From the NCBI GenBank assembly GCA_937129145.1, contig CAKZMU010000009.1, positions 16,551 to 80,550 on the forward strand: a DNA stretch of 64,000 bases, in the 5' to 3' direction. A program made the position numbers and the translations under genes. Numbering within the stretch: the stretch's first letter is position 1; the number at the start of each line of letters is the position of its first letter. Shown piece by piece: positions 53,001 through 61,957 of this stretch. Below the pieces are notes generated by a model. It ran no database searches and was not told where the DNA came from. It was given only the letters and a program-made list of their open reading frames with translations. This DNA is from an uncultured Lacinutrix sp. Lineage in GTDB: Bacteria; Bacteroidota; Bacteroidia; Flavobacteriales; Flavobacteriaceae.

Positions 53001-55643
53001 GCGTTGTATTGGTTTTCCTTCAGCATCAACAACGACCAAATCAAAGGTTTGGTTTTCATCTGTATAAAACGAACCATAGGCATTTCCTTTAGGCGAGCGC
53101 AAACCAACAAACGATTTATAAGGCGCATATTTTTTGCTAAACGCATCGATTGAAAAATCGCCACCATTTTCAAATGCTCTTGTTAAAAACGATACATTTA
53201 ACATGCCTGGAGCATTAGTCCCAACATTGAGTTTTTTGTTGACATTGGCAATACCTTCTGCGTTTACTTTGCCTTCAAAAAGTGTGATTTCTTCTGTGTT
53301 GAATGAGCGAGTTGGGTCGTTAAACACATATTTCGGATACTTTTTAAATCCTGTTGATGTTGCGCTAAACTTTGCTTTTATTTCAGCTTTTACATTTTTT
53401 GCAGGCGCACCATGCAACCAATTCACGCTGAGTTTACTCTGTAATGGTTTTGTGTTGGAGAGTACCTCATCTTCAAAATCTATTTTAATTTTTAAACGGT
53501 TGGGTTTAACGGTTTCAACCTTTAAAGTTTTATAAAATGCAGCACCACCAACAGATACTTTTGCGTTCCAATTACCTGTTTTGTCTTCTGGCGATGTTGG
53601 CACAGAAAATCTATAAACGTTATTAAGTCCGTTTTGTGTAATGTTTCTATAAGCAAGCTTTCCGTTGGCATCAGTCACTTCCATTTTTACAGGATGTCCT
53701 TTTGGTAACGGATTGGAATTATCATTCAACATAAATGTTAAATGCAAAGAATCTCCTGGTCGCCAAACACCACGTTCGCCATAAATAAAACCTTTTAATC
53801 CACGTTGCAATGTTTTTCCAGAGACGTCGAATTTACTTAACGACAAGGAGTTACCTTCGTTAAGTTTTACATAAGTGGTGTTGTTTCCTTTTTCAACTAA
53901 AGCAAAATAAGCATTGGTATCAGAATCTATAATGGTAAACCCTTCGGCATCTGTTGTTTTAGATGCTAGAGCTTGTTGCTGAAAATTATACAGCGTCACT
54001 TTTGCGCTTGCTTCAGGATTTGTATTTAGGATATTGGTTACTGCAAAATGGAACGAATTATTAGTGCCACGCTTTACAATCACACCAAGGTTTGATGCCA
54101 TGATGTTGCTAGAAACTATGCGTTCTCTATTGTAATAGGCCTCGTGACAAGGATTGTCTTGCTCTCGCCAGTTATATCTATAATTTCTGTAATTGTAAAT
54201 AACATTGTCCCAATATTGTTCCTCACGAAGGTCTTCATCAATGGTATTTGTGTACTGCTCATTTTCATCATAATCGTCGCTTTCAACAGTTGTAGAATTG
54301 TCGCAATTATAGAGTGAATACTCCTTTTTGAAACTTAATTCTATACGATAAATGGCACCTTCATCTGCTTTGAAAAATTCTGATAAATCAATGCTGTAAG
54401 CTTTCCATTTTCCTGTGTTTATGGCTTGGTTTTTTATAAGCGGAATGGTTTTTTTGGCAATACGACGACCAACACGTCTAATACTATAATCATTATTGCT
54501 TCCAATGTTATCGTCTTGTAAAAACTGAAGAATATTATCCTCAAAAATCTTGATGACACGAACATCTACCGCTTTTAAGTTGACTGCTTCAAAATTGAAT
54601 CGTAAATCTTGCGAATTAGGTAAAATTCCTGCACCTGTAATGAGTCTTACTTGAGGTTTTAGGGCTTCAAAAGAAATGGATTCTGAAAAAGGTGTTCTTA
54701 GTTTAAAGTCATCAGTATTTCGAATACCTTGAAATACATCAACCTGAATATTTCCAACCACACGAGTGTCTGTATATACTTTCAATACGTTTCCATCAAC
54801 AATATATTTTGGATTGTTGACATTTTGTAGCGTCACCAAGCCATCAAAATTTTGTTGTTTTTTTAAAGGGTCGGAAAAATTAATCGATAGATATTGTTCA
54901 GGAGATTGCTCAACTTTTACATCAACAATCGTGAAGTTATTGATGCCAGGAATTGTGATGGTGTTTTCGCCTTTATTGTTTGCGTTGATAGATTTCCCGT
55001 CCCAGTTAATAGTGACTTTAGAGTCTTCGATATCACGATGAATACTATCTATTTTAAATTCAAAAATTCGTGAGGTTTCGATAGATTCATCCCATTTAAC
55101 AGAAAGGTCTTTTTTGTTTTGTGAGGCTTCAATTAGTGTTTTGGCATCTTCTAAACTCACAACATCAGCTAATTTTACAACGCCTTCAATGTATTGCCAT
55201 TCTTTGCTGTAAGATTGCAAATTATTGGTAACCACCGAAAAATTCGGTTTGATGGTTTTAAACTGAAACGTATAGTTTTCAAAGCCTTTTGGCATTGTTC
55301 CATAAAGTTCTTTCAACTTAACCGTTACAGTATATTCTGTGTCTGCTTCTAAAGAATTTTCAGGAATAAAAACAAGTTGATTTGGGCTTTTTGAAATAAG
55401 TTTTCCTGAAGTTTTTGGAGATATATTTATAACATTGGCTAGAATCTCTTCATTTGGTTTCCAACCATCAACAGCTTCTACGACGTTGATTGTTATTGGA
55501 CTCGCTACAGAAACCAACCCAGAAGTTGTGTAACTTATATAATCCTTGAATTTAAAAAGATTGTCGGTTTGTGTTTCTTTTTGCTTACACGATAAAGCAA
55601 CTAAAGTGAGAAGGAAAATGACAAGAGATTTTTTTAGCTGCAT
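50100..55643 (-). CDS. Alpha-2-macroglobulin-family lipoprotein (protease inhibitor)
   Basis: 1847 residues. A lipoprotein signal ends at lipobox VALSC (Cys19), placing it on a membrane surface. It has an Ig-like MG2-type N-terminal region, successive macroglobulin domains, and a thioester motif HGCVEQ at about residue 1397 in the TED domain that traps proteases. A 40-60-residue stretch rich in D, E, N and Y follows the MG domains around 450-500. Bacterial A2M is thought to guard the periplasm, often beside pbpC, as here. Confidence 0.93.
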   Translation of the reverse strand: MQLKKSLVIFLLTLVALSCKQKETQTDNLFKFKDYISYTTSGLVSVASPITINVVEAVDGWKPNEEILANVINISPKTSGKLISKSPNQLVFIPENSLEADTEYTVTVKLKELYGTMPKGFENYTFQFKTIKPNFSVVTNNLQSYSKEWQYIEGVVKLADVVSLEDAKTLIEASQNKKDLSVKWDESIETSRIFEFKIDSIHRDIEDSKVTINWDGKSINANNKGENTITIPGINNFTIVDVKVEQSPEQYLSINFSDPLKKQQNFDGLVTLQNVNNPKYIVDGNVLKVYTDTRVVGNIQVDVFQGIRNTDDFKLRTPFSESISFEALKPQVRLITGAGILPNSQDLRFNFEAVNLKAVDVRVIKIFEDNILQFLQDDNIGSNNDYSIRRVGRRIAKKTIPLIKNQAINTGKWKAYSIDLSEFFKADEGAIYRIELSFKKEYSLYNCDNSTTVESDDYDENEQYTNTIDEDLREEQYWDNVIYNYRNYRYNWREQDNPCHEAYYNRERIVSSNIMASNLGVIVKRGTNNSFHFAVTNILNTNPEASAKVTLYNFQQQALASKTTDAEGFTIIDSDTNAYFALVEKGNNTTYVKLNEGNSLSLSKFDVSGKTLQRGLKGFIYGERGVWRPGDSLHLTFMLNDNSNPLPKGHPVKMEVTDANGKLAYRNITQNGLNNVYRFSVPTSPEDKTGNWNAKVSVGGAAFYKTLKVETVKPNRLKIKIDFEDEVLSNTKPLQSKLSVNWLHGAPAKNVKAEIKAKFSATSTGFKKYPKYVFNDPTRSFNTEEITLFEGKVNAEGIANVNKKLNVGTNAPGMLNVSFLTRAFENGGDFSIDAFSKKYAPYKSFVGLRSPKGNAYGSFYTDENQTFDLVVVDAEGKPIQRNNLEVKVYKIEWRWWWNSSYDDLASYQSSTYRTPFTSSTVNTNAKGEASFNINVPDDESGRYLIRVYDKESGHATGRIAYFYRNWWQRNSGNNKEAAKMLVFAADKETYIIGEEAKVTFPSGTEGRALISIENGTEVLSTTWVKTQKGETTASIPITKEMTPNVYINISLLQPHAVTENDLPVRLYGVIPIMVEDKTTILEPQISMPNVLRPEQNMTMKVSEKNNKAMTYTVALVDEGLLDLTRFNTPNAWDEFYAREALGVKTWDIFDDVIGAYTGSIDQVFEIGGDGNASEGKKKKANRFKPVVKFLGPFELKSGETKAHDIKIPKYIGSVRTMVVAGNSKKAAYGSVDKTTPVKKPLMVLATLPRKLSPGEKVTLPVTVFAMENNIKNVNISLKLSDGISIVGNKTQQLSFAKPDEQMAYFELDVSKAKGVNTVEVIASGHGETSSYEVEIDVMNPNPYSTKATDFVLEGNTSQTIDVETFGEYGTNSATVEFSTLPPMNFSGRLKYLIRYPHGCVEQTTSSVFPQLYLSDIFDLTFEKKKTIEDNIKNGIKRLSHFQRPNGGLSYWSGQNNVNDWGTSYAGHFMIEAEKKGYVLPLTFKSNWVQYQKQAAKAWRPSYKYYRTDVAQAYRLYTLALAGQPDLASMNRLKEFSELSNDAKWRLAAAYGLAGQPEAAKAITAKANIEFESVQYDYYTYGSVDRNRAMALETMVILNDTKTRELAELVAKRLSSKQWMSTQSTAYSLMAMAKMVNENGGKALNLTFKLNSGSQETIDTKNAISQRDLNISDGKNQIVVNNTKNNTIYARVITSGKLPLGQEISEQRGLKVNVTYKDSQGNNIDTKKLQQGQDFVASIQVTNQKNEPINDVALTQIFPSGWEIVNTRFTAFGEAATNQADYTDIRDDRVNFYFNLNKSSKDGSTKTFNVLLNASYLGTYYLPGTQAEAMYDNDYFVRTKGQWIEVIK

Positions 55644-55782
55644 AATGATAAAAGTATTTAAGTGAACGAATTTGTTAAAAGAGCGTAAGTAATCTCTTGT
55701 TAAATAATTACGGAGGATTTAATGTGTTTAGATTTTAAGTAGCTGTTAAATTGTTCTTAAAGTTAGTCCTAGACAAGTTTAA

Positions 55783-56571
55783 TCACTTGTTTAAATCCTG
55801 TTTTATCAAATCTAAAATTTCAACAATTCGTTGTCGTAAACTCACTGCTTGACTATTTATCAACTTAGCAAACGATGCACATTGTGCAATATGACTCTCG
55901 AATTGAGCTATATTTAATATCTCTGAAACAACAATTTGATTTTTAGAATTCCCTAAATCAATCTCTGTTTTAGTACCTACGTCTAAATGAAAAGCTCCAC
56001 TAATATTGTCTTCCCAATATTGATTTAAAAGATTTCTTGTTATACCATGTTGCGATAACATTGGTATATATTCATTATTTCTAATTAACCCCCAAGTTTG
56101 CTCTTCTTCAGTAATCTGAACGACTTCACTTGTCCATCTCGCTAGTTTCTCTTTTAGAATTGAATTTTGAAGCAATTGTATCCTTCCTGAGCTATTAATA
56201 TCATTGATGATTGGATCGAACGTTGGAGTTATAGCTGTTTGTGATATGTATTTTATAATAGAATCTGAAATTCTAGTTTCAGGTTTATCAATATTATTAA
56301 GCAATTTTAATGATGCTGTAATCATCATATTCCGTAAATCATTTTTTTGATCTAATTGCTCTAAGTTACTTGTAAATTCTGAATGTAATTGGGTTAACAA
56401 TTCTTGTTCTTGAGCTCGTTCTTTTTTGCTTTCGTTCCAATTATTAATTTGTAATGCTATAAGAATCCCAATTACCACAAGAATAATTTCGCCAATGGCG
56501 TATTTAAAGTATTTGGAAGTTTTGTTTTCCATAATTAAGTTTTGACGTATTTTTCTAAAGAATTTAATCAT
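55783..56571 (-). CDS. DUF6090-family membrane protein
   Basis: 262 residues. The N-terminus has MIKFFRKIR, KYAIGEIILVVIGILIAL (one helix, ~24-43) and QINNWNESKK, nearly identical to the protein at 34359, while the remainder is diverged. The C-terminal part is helical. Function unknown. It is monocistronic, 140 bases upstream of the A2M gene on the same strand. The two paralogues in one 64-kb window show the family is multicopy here. Confidence 0.82.
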   Translation of the reverse strand: MIKFFRKIRQNLIMENKTSKYFKYAIGEIILVVIGILIALQINNWNESKKERAQEQELLTQLHSEFTSNLEQLDQKNDLRNMMITASLKLLNNIDKPETRISDSIIKYISQTAITPTFDPIINDINSSGRIQLLQNSILKEKLARWTSEVVQITEEEQTWGLIRNNEYIPMLSQHGITRNLLNQYWEDNISGAFHLDVGTKTEIDLGNSKNQIVVSEILNIAQFESHIAQCASFAKLINSQAVSLRQRIVEILDLIKQDLNK

Positions 56572-56729
56572 GCATTTTTAGTAATAATTGATTTAGCTTA
56601 TTGATGGTTCTTTAGGTTGAGTATTTATTTGTTTTTAAAGGTACTATTTTAAGAATAAATTCAGAAAATCGAGATATAATAATTTAGTATCTTCGCGTCA
56701 AATTTATAAATCAAAAAAACACATAATAT

Positions 56730-58283
56730 ATGGAAGCAGTTGCAACTGATTTCGGAATTCAAGAAGCACTTAAGCAATTGGGTGTAAACGATGTAAATGA
56801 AGGAACATCTACAGGGTCAAATAATTTTTCAAATGGAGAACTTATTGAAAGTCATTCTCCAGTTGATGGAAAATTAATTGGAAAAGTAAGAACAACTACT
56901 AGAGCAGATTACGATAAAGTAATGGAAACTGCAACTAAAGCGTTTTTATCTTGGAGAGATATGCCAGCACCTCAACGCGGTGAAATAGTGCGTCAGTTTG
57001 GAAATAAATTAAGAGACTTAAAAGAGCCATTAGGAAAACTAGTGTCTTACGAAATGGGTAAATCTTTGCAAGAAGGTTATGGTGAAGTTCAAGAAATGAT
57101 TGACATCTGCGATTTTGCCGTTGGACTTTCTAGACAGTTAAACGGACAAACGATTCCATCGGAAAGACCAGGTCACGTAATGCGTGAACAATGGCATCCT
57201 ATAGGTGTTGTTGGTATTATTTCTGCATTTAACTTTCCTGTTGCTGTTTGGTCTTGGAATACGGCTTTAGCTTGGATTTGTGGTGATGTTTGCGTTTGGA
57301 AAGCTTCAGAAAAAGCACCAATTTGCTCAATTGCTTGTCAAAATATTATTGCTGAGGTATTAAGAGATAATAATTTACCAGAAGGTATTTCTTGTATCAT
57401 TAATGGTGATTACAAAGTGGGGGAATTTATGACGACAGATTCCAGAATTCCTTTAGTGTCTGCAACAGGCTCTACCAGAATGGGACGCATTGTTGGTAAA
57501 ACCGTAGCAGAACGTTTTGGAAAATCGTTATTGGAATTAGGCGGAAATAACGCCATTATTATCACGCCAACTGCCGATTTAAAAGTGGTTGTTCCTGGCG
57601 CTGTTTTCGGAGCTGTTGGAACTTGTGGACAACGTTGTACTTCAACTCGACGATTAATTATACATGAATCTGTTTATGATAAAGTAAGAGATGCTATTGT
57701 TGGAGCTTACGGACAATTAACTATTGGAAACCCATTAGATGAAAGAAATCATATTGGGCCATTAATTGACCATGATGCTGTAAATACCTATTTAGCTGCT
57801 ATTGAAAAAGCAAAAGCTGAAGGTGGAAATGTATTGGTTGAAGGTGGCGTTTTAGAAGGCGAAGGATATGAGTCTGGATGTTATGTAAAACCAGCAATTA
57901 TTGAAGCTGAAAATCATTTTGCAATTGTACAACACGAAACATTTGCTCCAATTTTATATTTAATGAAATATTCTGGAGATGTTGAAAATGCTATTGATAA
58001 ACAAAATGGCGTTGCTCAAGGGTTGTCTTCAGCAATTATGACAAATGAAATGAAAGAAGCTGAGAAGTTTTTATCATATGCTGGTTCAGATTGTGGAATT
58101 GCAAACGTCAACATCGGAACTTCTGGTGCTGAAATTGGTGGTGCTTTTGGAGGCGAAAAAGAAACAGGTGGCGGACGTGAGTCTGGAAGTGATGCTTGGA
58201 AAGTATATATGAGACGCCAAACAAATACCATAAATTATTCAGATGAATTGCCTTTAGCACAAGGGATTAAGTTTGACCTCTAA
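56730..58283 (+). CDS. Aldehyde dehydrogenase, ALDH7/L-piperidine-6-carboxylate type
   Basis: 517 residues. Glutamate in LLELGGNNAII and catalytic cysteine in GTCGQRCTSTRRL (~300) are present, and the NAD-binding KASEKAP segment is typical. Overall similarity is to the antiquitin/AmaB group, which oxidises alpha-aminoadipate semialdehyde in lysine breakdown. Substrate is inferred from family. TATCTTCG about 35 bases upstream is a near -7 box. A terminator follows. Confidence 0.9.
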   Translation: MEAVATDFGIQEALKQLGVNDVNEGTSTGSNNFSNGELIESHSPVDGKLIGKVRTTTRADYDKVMETATKAFLSWRDMPAPQRGEIVRQFGNKLRDLKEPLGKLVSYEMGKSLQEGYGEVQEMIDICDFAVGLSRQLNGQTIPSERPGHVMREQWHPIGVVGIISAFNFPVAVWSWNTALAWICGDVCVWKASEKAPICSIACQNIIAEVLRDNNLPEGISCIINGDYKVGEFMTTDSRIPLVSATGSTRMGRIVGKTVAERFGKSLLELGGNNAIIITPTADLKVVVPGAVFGAVGTCGQRCTSTRRLIIHESVYDKVRDAIVGAYGQLTIGNPLDERNHIGPLIDHDAVNTYLAAIEKAKAEGGNVLVEGGVLEGEGYESGCYVKPAIIEAENHFAIVQHETFAPILYLMKYSGDVENAIDKQNGVAQGLSSAIMTNEMKEAEKFLSYAGSDCGIANVNIGTSGAEIGGAFGGEKETGGGRESGSDAWKVYMRRQTNTINYSDELPLAQGIKFDL

Positions 58284-58298
58284 GAGGTATTAACATAT

Positions 58299-58328
58299 AA
58301 AAAACCGCATCAATTGATGTGGTTTTTT
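58299..58328. terminator. Bidirectional terminator after the ALDH gene
   Basis: AAAAAACCGCATC-aatt-GATGTGGTTTTTT, a near-perfect palindrome 16 bases past the stop. It covers the first codons of a longer reading of the next gene, supporting the later start at 58383. Confidence 0.8.
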
Positions 58329-58382
58329 ATGTTTAGGAAGCAACCTTTTTTAACTTTAAACATCTACTTAAAAAAGCAAGCT

Positions 58383-58739
58383 ATGAGATTTATTATGATA
58401 TTGGCATTAATAATGCTAACCCAATGTGATAAGGACAAAGAAACTTTTTGCACAGAAGAGTTTGTTTATGGTTTAAATGTTACTATAAAGGATGCAGATA
58501 GTGGTTTAACACTCATTGAAAATGTTACGGTAACTGCAAGAGATGGTCAATACGTTGAGCCACTTATGACTTCTGAAGGATTGGATAGTTTTTTTGGTGC
58601 AGGAGAAAGAGCAGGAAACTATACAATAGAAGTTACTGCTGATGGTTATGAAGATTACACATCAGAACTCATTCGAGTTGGCGAAAATGAATGCCATGTT
58701 ATACCTGAAGCAATAGAAATAATGTTGCAATCCAATTAA
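58383..58739 (+). CDS. Small lipoprotein with carboxypeptidase-like regulatory fold
   Basis: 118 residues from the ATG at 58383. The signal ends at lipobox MLTQC (Cys about 15). VTIKDADSGLTLIENVTVTARDGQ and GNYTIEVTADGYEDYTS are typical of a carboxypeptidase-regulatory or PEGA-like beta-sandwich. Function unknown. A longer frame upstream overlaps the terminator and is rejected. Confidence 0.75.
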   Translation: MRFIMILALIMLTQCDKDKETFCTEEFVYGLNVTIKDADSGLTLIENVTVTARDGQYVEPLMTSEGLDSFFGAGERAGNYTIEVTADGYEDYTSELIRVGENECHVIPEAIEIMLQSN

Positions 58740-58741
58740 AG

Positions 58742-59875
58742 TTAGCTGTACTTGATTTTTCTTAAAATCCGAACCGCTTCTTTGTAAAGTTGATACACGT
58801 CGTTGCTATGTTTTCTTAAATAAGGTTTTGATTCTTCAAGCTTGTTTATGGCATTTTCAAACCCATTAAACGAGCAAATTAAATACGTTACTGGCAGGTT
58901 TTTTAAATCCAATTCCTGGTTTTTTGTCAAAACAGCACCTTGTTTTAACTTATCTAAAAGTGAATTATTTGAATTATAAATGTGATGCAACACTTTTTTG
59001 TCGTACTGTGGAGGCTCGAAAAGTAATGTGGTATTGATGGTATAACTGGCGCTTTCCTCAAAATTAATAATGGTTTCTTCAAGCTGAAAATATTTATTGG
59101 CATCTTGGAATCCTAAGTTCACATATTCGACTATTTTAAAGGAATCGTCGTTATACTCGATAGATACTTCATCTAAAGTTGAAAAAAACAAACGCACCTG
59201 TTCATTAATTAACTCTATATCCACTCGCGAATAAAACACTTCATCTTTTATTGTTTTCTTTTGTCCTGCCCAACACATCACAAAATACTCTTTAAACACT
59301 TTGTATTGCGGATTGTAATCTTTCCGCTTTTGCATGAAGTCAAATACACCATCAAGTGTATGCTCAATATTGTTTTGTGCATGATTTTCAATAGCTGCGA
59401 CTATTTCAGAATTAACATCTTTAATTTCAATGTCAAACACTTTGGGCATGCTCATACTACCATCCCTAAAAAATACGGAGCCACCATAATACTTCCAGAT
59501 GTTCTTTCGCAAAGAGGTAATCTCATTAATAGGCCTAATAGTGACTAAACCAACCACTTTATCGTCAGGTAAATGTGGAAAAGGGATGTTTTCGTACTGT
59601 ACAATTGGTGGATTTGCAAGATATGCATTGATGAGGTTTTGAATTTTGCTATCGTCAAAAAAATCGACACCAACTATCTTGTTGTCTTCGTCTTCAACAC
59701 CAATAACGATATATGAATTGTTTTTTGGATTGCTGTTAGAAAGTGCGCAAATATGCTTTAAGAACTTTGCCTTCCCTTCTTTTTCACTAATACTTATTTT
59801 TCGCTTTTTGTCATAAAAACTGTTCTCATCATTATGAGCTAATAGATTTTTAATAAGTAAGCGTTTGTTAATCAT
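58742..59875 (-). CDS. AlbA_2/Schlafen-type DNA-binding protein
   Basis: 377 residues. The N-terminal ~130 residues show the AlbA_2 pattern: EGKAKFLKHICALSNSNPKNNSYIVIGVEDEDNKIVGVD, then a IVQYENIPFPHLPDDKVVGLVTI block, normally a nucleic-acid or nucleotide-binding fold. The C-terminal part is unassigned. These proteins are often regulators or defence-linked; nothing adjacent proves either. It ends 2 bases from the convergent lipoprotein gene. Confidence 0.82.
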   Translation of the reverse strand: MINKRLLIKNLLAHNDENSFYDKKRKISISEKEGKAKFLKHICALSNSNPKNNSYIVIGVEDEDNKIVGVDFFDDSKIQNLINAYLANPPIVQYENIPFPHLPDDKVVGLVTIRPINEITSLRKNIWKYYGGSVFFRDGSMSMPKVFDIEIKDVNSEIVAAIENHAQNNIEHTLDGVFDFMQKRKDYNPQYKVFKEYFVMCWAGQKKTIKDEVFYSRVDIELINEQVRLFFSTLDEVSIEYNDDSFKIVEYVNLGFQDANKYFQLEETIINFEESASYTINTTLLFEPPQYDKKVLHHIYNSNNSLLDKLKQGAVLTKNQELDLKNLPVTYLICSFNGFENAINKLEESKPYLRKHSNDVYQLYKEAVRILRKIKYS

Positions 59876-59879
59876 AACA

Positions 59880-59899
59880 CTTCCGGCGAAGGCAGGAAT
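59880..59899. repeat. Degenerate copy of the CCTGCCTTCGC palindrome
   Basis: Read on the minus strand it is ATTCCTGCCTTCGC..GGAAG, the same core as the repeat at 41561 with one stem mismatch. It lies 4 bases before the AlbA-type gene's start. Confidence 0.55.
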
Positions 59900-59908
59900 C
59901 TCATTAAA

Positions 59909-60667
59909 TTAAAGATTTTTCTTCACAGTAACACTATTAGCTTGAGCAGATGGAAACACCAACAAATCAGCAATATTAACATGCTTTGGTCTTGTAATGG
60001 CAAAATAAATAATGTCTGCAATATCCTCAGGTTGTAAGGCTTTATAGCCTTTATAAACGTTGTCAGCAATGGCATCGCCTTTAAATCGAACTTGCGAAAA
60101 CTCGGTTTCAACCAAACCAGGATTTATCGATGAGACCTTAATATCGTAAGGATTTAGGTCAATACGCATACCGTCGGTAATTGCAGCCACAGCATGTTTA
60201 CTAGCGCAGTACACGTTTCCTTTTGGGTACACCTCACGTCCAGCGGAAGACCCAATGTTTATGATGTGTCCAGATTGCCGCTCAGTCATTTGCGGAATCA
60301 CTGCTTTACTCACATACAGTAATCCCTTTACATTTATGTCCATCATAGCATCCCAATCGTCAAGATTCCCTTCCTGTATTGGTTCTAAACCATGCGCATT
60401 CCCTGCATTGTTTATAAGAATGTCTATGTGTTTAAAAGATAAAGGCAGCGACTCGATAGCTTTAAAAACCTCCGTTTTATCCCTCACATCAAAATTTAAA
60501 GTGATGACATCTGTCTGTTTTGATAAGGCACTTTGTATGGTGTCTAAGCGTTCTTGTCGTCTTCCGCATAAAATCAATTTTATGCCATGTTTAGCAAATT
60601 CGTGAGCCGTAGCTCTTCCAATACCACTTGTTGCACCTGTGATTAAGGCTGTTTTATTGTTAGTCAT
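59909..60667 (-). CDS. Short-chain dehydrogenase/reductase (YdfG-like)
   Basis: 252 residues. ITGATSGIGRATAHEF is the Rossmann cofactor motif, NNAG at ~88-91, and the catalytic Ser-Tyr-Lys set lies in INIGSSAGREVYP and YCASKHAVAA. NPGLVETEFSQVRFKGD is the family's YdfG-like segment. It likely acts on serine or 3-hydroxy acids with NADP; substrate unproven. Confidence 0.9.
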   Translation of the reverse strand: MTNNKTALITGATSGIGRATAHEFAKHGIKLILCGRRQERLDTIQSALSKQTDVITLNFDVRDKTEVFKAIESLPLSFKHIDILINNAGNAHGLEPIQEGNLDDWDAMMDINVKGLLYVSKAVIPQMTERQSGHIINIGSSAGREVYPKGNVYCASKHAVAAITDGMRIDLNPYDIKVSSINPGLVETEFSQVRFKGDAIADNVYKGYKALQPEDIADIIYFAITRPKHVNIADLLVFPSAQANSVTVKKNL

Positions 60668-60856
60668 TATAAAATAGTAATTCTTAAAAAGTAAGTGTAG
60701 TTATTTAATGAAGTTTAAAAATAACAAACAAAAGGCTAATACCACTTTTAAACACTAGATTTTTTAACCAATTATTAACAGCAATACACGAAATATTTTA
60801 ACAATTTGCGATGTTGAAAAATGCGAGGTATATTCACGCATCAAAAAAATAACAAA

Positions 60857-61861
60857 ATGATAGAAGATACAGGTACAATTGACATTAAAACGATTAATGA
60901 AAAAATAGAAAAAGAGAGTGCTTTTGTAGATTTATTGACTTTGGAAATGAACAAGGTTATTGTGGGTCAAAAGCACATGGTTGAACGCTTGTTAATTGGA
61001 CTTTTAGGTCAAGGACATATATTACTTGAAGGTGTTCCTGGTTTAGCAAAAACATTGGCAATTAACACCTTGTCGCAAGCGGTTGATGGAAGCTTTAGCA
61101 GAATACAATTTACACCAGATTTATTACCAGCAGACGTTGTTGGAACACTCATATACAATATTAAGGAAAACGATTTCTCGATTAAGAAAGGTCCAATTTT
61201 TGCCAATTTCGTCTTAGCAGATGAGATTAACAGAGCGCCAGCTAAAGTGCAATCGGCTTTACTAGAAGCTATGCAAGAAAAGCAAGTTACCATTGGGGAT
61301 GAAACGTTTATTTTAGATAAGCCATTTTTGGTTATGGCAACTCAAAACCCAGTGGAGCAAGAAGGAACCTATCCTTTACCAGAAGCACAAGTGGACCGTT
61401 TTATGCTTAAAACTGTAATCGACTATCCAAAGATGGACGAGGAGCAGCTTATTGTTCGTGCCAACCTAAAGGGAGGGTTTGAAAAGGTAAATCCTGTGGT
61501 ATCCATTAAGCAAATTCTTAATGCTCAAAAAGCAGTAAGAGAGGTTTATATGGACGAAAAAATAGAAAAATACATTTTGGATATTGTGTTTGCCACACGT
61601 TATCCAGAAAAATATAAACTAGCCAATTTAAAACCATTAATTTCATTTGGAGCATCGCCTCGTGGAAGTATTAACCTCGCCAATGCTGCTAAATGTTACG
61701 CATTTATTAAGCGAAGAGGTTACGTAATTCCTGAAGATGTTCGCGCAGTTGTACACGATGTATTACGCCACAGAATTGGTATTACTTACGAAGCTGAAGC
61801 TGAAAATGTCACTTCAGAAGACATCATCAACAAAATTGTAAACGAGATTGAAGTACCATAG
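60857..61861 (+). CDS. MoxR-family AAA+ ATPase
   Basis: 334 residues from the ATG at 60857; the ATG at 60821 would add 12 residues unlike the family. Walker A is GVPGLAKTLA, Walker B FVLADEINRAPAKVQSALLEAM, sensor 1 MATQNPVEQEGTYPLPEAQ, and arginine finger region FMLKTVI. MoxR chaperones work with VWA proteins. First of the MoxR-DUF58-BatD-like operon continuing to the right edge. Confidence 0.94.
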   Translation: MIEDTGTIDIKTINEKIEKESAFVDLLTLEMNKVIVGQKHMVERLLIGLLGQGHILLEGVPGLAKTLAINTLSQAVDGSFSRIQFTPDLLPADVVGTLIYNIKENDFSIKKGPIFANFVLADEINRAPAKVQSALLEAMQEKQVTIGDETFILDKPFLVMATQNPVEQEGTYPLPEAQVDRFMLKTVIDYPKMDEEQLIVRANLKGGFEKVNPVVSIKQILNAQKAVREVYMDEKIEKYILDIVFATRYPEKYKLANLKPLISFGASPRGSINLANAAKCYAFIKRRGYVIPEDVRAVVHDVLRHRIGITYEAEAENVTSEDIINKIVNEIEVP

Positions 61862-61863
61862 CC

Positions 61864-61951
61864 AGTTGGCAGTAATCAGTTTTCAGTAAGCAGTTACTTA
61901 CTCGAATACTGATTATTTTGACTGTTAACTGAAGACTGCACACCGCATACT
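61864..61951. repeat. Imperfect inverted repeat (CAGT-rich) between MoxR and DUF58
   Basis: GTAATCAGT (61872-61880) pairs with ACTGATTAT (61908-61916), and CAGTTTTCAGTAAGCAGT matches ACTGTTAACTGAAGACTG in reverse complement at about 14 of 18 positions. It resembles CAGTTGGCAGT-type dispersed repeats. It lies within an operon, so it would be in the mRNA. Confidence 0.55.
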
Positions 61952-61957
61952 GAAACA

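Noticed and set aside
51712..55041. Plus-strand ORFs within the alpha-2-macroglobulin gene
   Set aside because: They lack family motifs and run antisense to a continuous 1847-residue gene with clear domains.
58314..58382. Upstream start of the small lipoprotein
   Set aside because: It lies within a terminator hairpin and the lipoprotein signal begins at 58383.
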